Program-made: the position numbers and the translations under genes
Shown here: positions 60,974 through 64,000 of the stretch, one piece after another
Layout of the letters: every line of letters starts with the position of its first letter
Numbering within the stretch: position 1 is the stretch's first letter
Assembly (NCBI RefSeq): GCF_024345975.1
Contig: NZ_JAGQCD010000007.1
Span: 1 to 64,000 of the forward strand
Source: Cyanobium sp. Cruz-8D1
Lineage (GTDB): Bacteria; Cyanobacteriota; Cyanobacteriia; PCC-6307; Cyanobiaceae
Length of the DNA: 64,000 bases
Reading direction: 5' to 3'
Notes under the pieces: model-generated
Databases searched by the model: none
What the model saw: the letters and a program-made list of their open reading frames with translations, nothing else
What the model was told of the DNA's origin: nothing

Positions 60974-62653
60974 TCAACCGAGGGCCGGGGCGTGCAGCAG
61001 GGCCGGGGGCAGGGTGCCGAAGGCCCCGGCCGCCATCACCGCCGGGACGGGGGCTCGTCCCACCTTCACCAGGGCGATGGCCTCCCGGTCGACCAGGGCC
61101 TCGATGGCGGCCCGGTAGCTGTCGGTGACCAGGCGTGGGTACAGACCGATGCCGATGATCGGCACCAGCAGGCAGGAGATGACATAGATCTCCCGCGGTT
61201 CGGCGTCGACCAGTTGGCTGTGGGAGACGAGCTCGGGATTCTCCTTGCCGAAAAAGATCTCCCGCAGCATCGACAGCAGGTAGATCGGGGTGAGGATCAC
61301 GCCGATGGCGGCCAGAACCGAGATCACGATGCGGAAGCTGAGGCTGTAGGCCTCGCTGGTGGCGAAGCCCACGAAGACCATCAGCTCAGAGACGAAGCCG
61401 CTCATGCCCGGCAGGGCGAGGGAAGCCAGGGAACAGACGGTCCAGAGGGCGAACATCTTGCGCATCTTCTGGCCGATGCCACCCATCTCGTCGAGCTGCA
61501 GAGTGTGGGTGCGGTCGTAGGTGGCTCCCACCAGGAAGAACAGACTGGCGCCGATCAGGCCATGGCTGATCATCTGCAGCATGGCGCCGCTGGTGCCCAG
61601 GGCACTGAAGCTGCCGATGCCGATCAGCACGAAGCCCATGTGGCTGATCGAGCTGTAGGCGATCTTGCGCTTGAGGTTGCGCTGGGCGAAGGAGGTGAGG
61701 GCGGCGTAGATGATGTTGACCACCCCCAGGATCACCAGCAGGGGGGCGAACTGGGCGTGGGCCTCCGGCAGCAGCTGCACGTTGAAACGCAGCAGCGCGT
61801 AGCCGCCCATCTTCAGCAGGATGCCGGCCAGGAGCATGTGCACCGGGGCGGTGGCCTCCCCGTGGGCATCGGGAAGCCAGGTGTGCAGCGGCACCACCGG
61901 CAGCTTGACGCCGAAGGCGATCAGCAGGGCGGCGTAGCAGAGCACCTGGAAGCCGGTGCCGAACTCCTTGGCGGCCAGGACCGTGTACTCGAAGCTGGGG
62001 GCACCGCCGCCGTAGAAGGCCATCGCCAGGCCCGCCAGCAGGATGAACAGGGAGCTGCCGGCGGTGTAGAGGATGAACTTGGTGGCGGCGTACTGGCGCT
62101 TCTTGCCGCCCCAGATGGCCAGGAGCAGGTACACCGGCAGCAGTTCAAGCTCCCAGGCCAGGAAGAACAGGAGCATGTCCTGCACGGCAAACACGGCGAT
62201 CTGGCCGCCGTCCATGGCCAGGAGCAGGAAGTAGAAGAGCTTCGGCTTGAAGGTCACCGGCCAGGCCGCCAGGCAGGCCAGGGAGGTGATGAAGCTGGTG
62301 AGCAGGATCAACGGCATGGAGATGCCATCGGCCCCCACCGACCAGGCCAGGCCCAGATCGGGCAGCCACTGCACCCGCTCCACCAGCTGCAGTCCGGGGT
62401 CGGCAGGGTCGTAGCCGCGCAGGTAAGCCCCCACGGTCACCAGGAAAGTGGTGAGCGCCACGCCGAGGGCGTACCAGCGCACCTGCTTGCCATCGCCCTT
62501 GTCGGGAACGAAGGGGATCAGCAGAGCGGCGCCGATCGGGAACAGAATCGCGGTGCTCAGCCAGGGAAAGGGCACAGAACGGTGCTGTCCATCTGGCCGG
62601 AGTGTAGAAATCCCGGCCTCCACAACACCCACCGCATGGGCGTTGTCACACAC
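60974..62653 (-). CDS. ndhD: NAD(P)H-quinone oxidoreductase subunit 4 (NdhD)
   Basis: A 559-residue antiporter-like membrane subunit of NDH-1, with about 14 helices. Key sequence includes [60 protein letters not shown] and [20 protein letters not shown]. The start is uncertain: the GTG at 62653 gives a 27-residue extension, and the GTG at 62575 (VPFPWLS) may be the true start. Between them an ATG at 62592 is in another frame. The gene follows ndhF by nine bases and is probably co-transcribed with it. Confidence 0.94.
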   Translation of the reverse strand: MCDNAHAVGVVEAGISTLRPDGQHRSVPFPWLSTAILFPIGAALLIPFVPDKGDGKQVRWYALGVALTTFLVTVGAYLRGYDPADPGLQLVERVQWLPDLGLAWSVGADGISMPLILLTSFITSLACLAAWPVTFKPKLFYFLLLAMDGGQIAVFAVQDMLLFFLAWELELLPVYLLLAIWGGKKRQYAATKFILYTAGSSLFILLAGLAMAFYGGGAPSFEYTVLAAKEFGTGFQVLCYAALLIAFGVKLPVVPLHTWLPDAHGEATAPVHMLLAGILLKMGGYALLRFNVQLLPEAHAQFAPLLVILGVVNIIYAALTSFAQRNLKRKIAYSSISHMGFVLIGIGSFSALGTSGAMLQMISHGLIGASLFFLVGATYDRTHTLQLDEMGGIGQKMRKMFALWTVCSLASLALPGMSGFVSELMVFVGFATSEAYSLSFRIVISVLAAIGVILTPIYLLSMLREIFFGKENPELVSHSQLVDAEPREIYVISCLLVPIIGIGLYPRLVTDSYRAAIEALVDREAIALVKVGRAPVPAVMAAGAFGTLPPALLHAPALG

Positions 62654-62662
62654 AGAGGGGGC

Positions 62663-64000
62663 TCAGCCGAAGGCGCTGAACAGCAGCACCAGGCCGATGA
62701 CCCCGCCGAACACGATCAGGGCATAAAACTGGACGCGGCCGGTCTCGAAGTACTTCAGCCCCTCGCCACTGCCCAGGGTGAGCAGGCCGGTCAGGTTGAC
62801 CACCCCATCCACCACCTTGGAGTCGACGTCGAGCACCTGGCGGGCCAGCCGGCGGCTGCCCTGCACGAAGATCTTCTCGTTGATGGCATCGAGGTACCAC
62901 TTGTTGGCCAGGAACCGGTTGATCGCCGGGAAGCGTCCCGCCACGGCGGTGCCAAGGTCGATGCGGTGGAGGGCGTAGGCCAGCACCGCCAGGCCGATGC
63001 CGAGGCTGGAGATGGCCACCGAAGCCCCGGCCAGGGGCAGGAACTCCCCCCAGCTGAAATGCTCGGCCACCTCGGCGGCTTCAACGGGATCGACGAGGTG
63101 GCCGAAGCGGCTGTTCCAGGGGGTGCCGAGCAGACCGATCAGCACCGAAGGGACCGCCAGCACCACCAGCGGGGCGGCCATCTGCCAGCCGGATTCGTGC
63201 GGATGGCTGGCGTGACCGTGGTGGCCGTCCTCTGTGGACTCCGGAGTGGCCTGGCCCGCAGCGCTGAGCAACTGGGCACGGAGGCCGGCGTCAAGGCCGC
63301 GGAAGGGCCCCTCGAAGGTGAGGAAGTAGAGCCGGAACATGTAGAAGGCGGTCATCCCGGCGGTCAGGAAGCCCATCGCCCACAGCAGCGGGAAGCTGTT
63401 GAAGGCCTGGCCGAGGATCTCGTCCTTGCTCCAGAAGCCCGCCAGGGGAGGGATGCCGCTGATCGCGATGCAGCCCACCAGGAAGGTGGCGGAGGTGATC
63501 GGCATGTGTTTCCTGAGGCCGCCCATCAGGCGCATGTCCTGGGCCAGCACAGGCTCGTGGCCCACCACCTCCTCCATGGCATGGATCACCGAGCCGGAGC
63601 CGAGGAAGAGCATCGCCTTGAAGAAGGCGTGGGTGACGAGGTGGAACATGCCCGCCACCGGGGCCCCGCAGCCCATGGCCAGCATCATGTAACCCAGCTG
63701 GGAGACGGTGCTGTAGGCCAGCCCCTTCTTGAGATCCATCTGGGTGAGGGCAATGGTGGCGCCCAGAAACAACGTGATGGTGCCGATCACGGCGATCACC
63801 AGCTGCACCTGCGGAAAAGGCTCGTAGACCGGCTGCAGGCGGGCCACCAGGAAGACGCCGGCCGCCACCATGGTGGCCGCGTGGATCAGGGCCGAGATGG
63901 GGGTGGGGCCCTCCATGGCATCGGGCAGCCACACGTGCAGGGGGAACTGGGCCGACTTTGCCATCGGTCCCATGAACACCAGCAGGCAGAGGAGAACGGC
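62663..64000 (-). CDS. ndhF: NAD(P)H-quinone oxidoreductase subunit 5 (NdhF), 3' part
   Basis: The last 445 codons of a proton-pumping antiporter-like subunit; the 5' part is outside the window. It contains KSAQFPLHVWLPDAMEGPTP, ISALIHAATMVAAGVFLVAR, GLAYSTVSQLGYMMLAMGCG, LVTHAFFKAMLFLGSGSVIH, GCIAISGIPPLAGFWSKDEI and the C-terminal region with the lateral helix (NKWYLDAINEKIFVQGSRRL). A His-rich loop (GHHGHASHPHESGW) lies in the middle. The pairing with ndhD suggests the respiratory NDH-1L set. Confidence 0.95.
   Translation of the reverse strand, partial: AVLLCLLVFMGPMAKSAQFPLHVWLPDAMEGPTPISALIHAATMVAAGVFLVARLQPVYEPFPQVQLVIAVIGTITLFLGATIALTQMDLKKGLAYSTVSQLGYMMLAMGCGAPVAGMFHLVTHAFFKAMLFLGSGSVIHAMEEVVGHEPVLAQDMRLMGGLRKHMPITSATFLVGCIAISGIPPLAGFWSKDEILGQAFNSFPLLWAMGFLTAGMTAFYMFRLYFLTFEGPFRGLDAGLRAQLLSAAGQATPESTEDGHHGHASHPHESGWQMAAPLVVLAVPSVLIGLLGTPWNSRFGHLVDPVEAAEVAEHFSWGEFLPLAGASVAISSLGIGLAVLAYALHRIDLGTAVAGRFPAINRFLANKWYLDAINEKIFVQGSRRLARQVLDVDSKVVDGVVNLTGLLTLGSGEGLKYFETGRVQFYALIVFGGVIGLVLLFSAFG

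Noticed and set aside
62575..62653. Frameshift in the ndhD start region
   Set aside because: An out-of-frame ATG (62592) lies close to the start, but two in-frame GTG codons can serve and the rest of the gene is intact, so no lesion is claimed.

Overview
The window comes from a high-GC unicellular cyanobacterium of the Cyanobium/Synechococcus (alpha-cyanobacterial) type. The evidence is NDH-1 genes (ndhH, ndhA-ndhI-ndhG-ndhE, ndhD, ndhF), the chlorophyll gene chlM, a phylloquinone cluster (menF, menA, menC, menE, menI), PedR- and Ycf29-like regulators, and many cyanobacterial conserved families (DUF4079, DUF3285, DUF456, DUF3352). Genes are packed tightly, often with 1-4 bp overlaps (TGATG, GTGA, ATGA). 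No rRNA, tRNA or CRISPR array was seen.

Layout. 0-1.2 kb: the N-terminus of an IS66-type transposase leaving the left edge and two small hypothetical genes in otherwise empty DNA. 1.2-4.8 kb: DUF2062, mnmE, DUF4079, nadC. 4.8-9.0 kb: the most unusual locus, two pairs of an orphan periplasmic binding-like protein (GrrP type) and a secreted Gly-rich peptide precursor (GrrA type), followed by one radical SAM/SPASM maturase (GrrM type). This is a cyclophane-RiPP (triceptide) cassette with duplicated precursor and binding-protein genes. 9.2-11.2 kb: an HpsJ-like membrane protein and a PEP-CTERM protein, both tied to exosortase-dependent surface export. 11.2-12.4 kb: a decay zone with a scrambled relic of the argS N-terminal coding region, a frameshifted MNT nucleotidyltransferase and a C-terminally truncated HEPN partner, then intact argS.

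14-22 kb: speG-like acetyltransferase, hisC-like aminotransferase, a secreted MBL-fold protein with a degenerate metal motif, trpG/pabA, dgkA, ybeY, DUF3285, prfB with a CTTTGAC programmed frameshift, an atypical glutaredoxin (SSDC active site) and gshB. 21-28.5 kb: men genes for phylloquinone, TM2 protein, a deleted membrane-protein pseudogene and a fatty-acid desaturase. 28.5-45 kb: DUF2752, ndhH, two FUSC-type membrane proteins, rsmH, DUF456, cysteine desulfurase, response regulator, pseudouridine synthase, chlM, nagA, purE, AI-2E permease, cysC, SUI1, PhyH dioxygenase and trpB.

45-64 kb: an unrecognised polytopic membrane protein, an Anbu-type proteasome homologue coupled to hrcA, rhodanese, DUF3352, sixA, gltA, the ndhA-I-G-E operon followed by nadK and a CYTH protein, the divergent pedR/metF pair, an NDP-sugar pyrophosphorylase, scpA, a LapA-domain protein, ndhD and the 3' part of ndhF running off the right edge. 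Most of the window is core metabolism. The accessory signals are concentrated at 0-1 kb, 4.8-12.4 kb, 26.9-27.3 kb and 45.5-46.8 kb.
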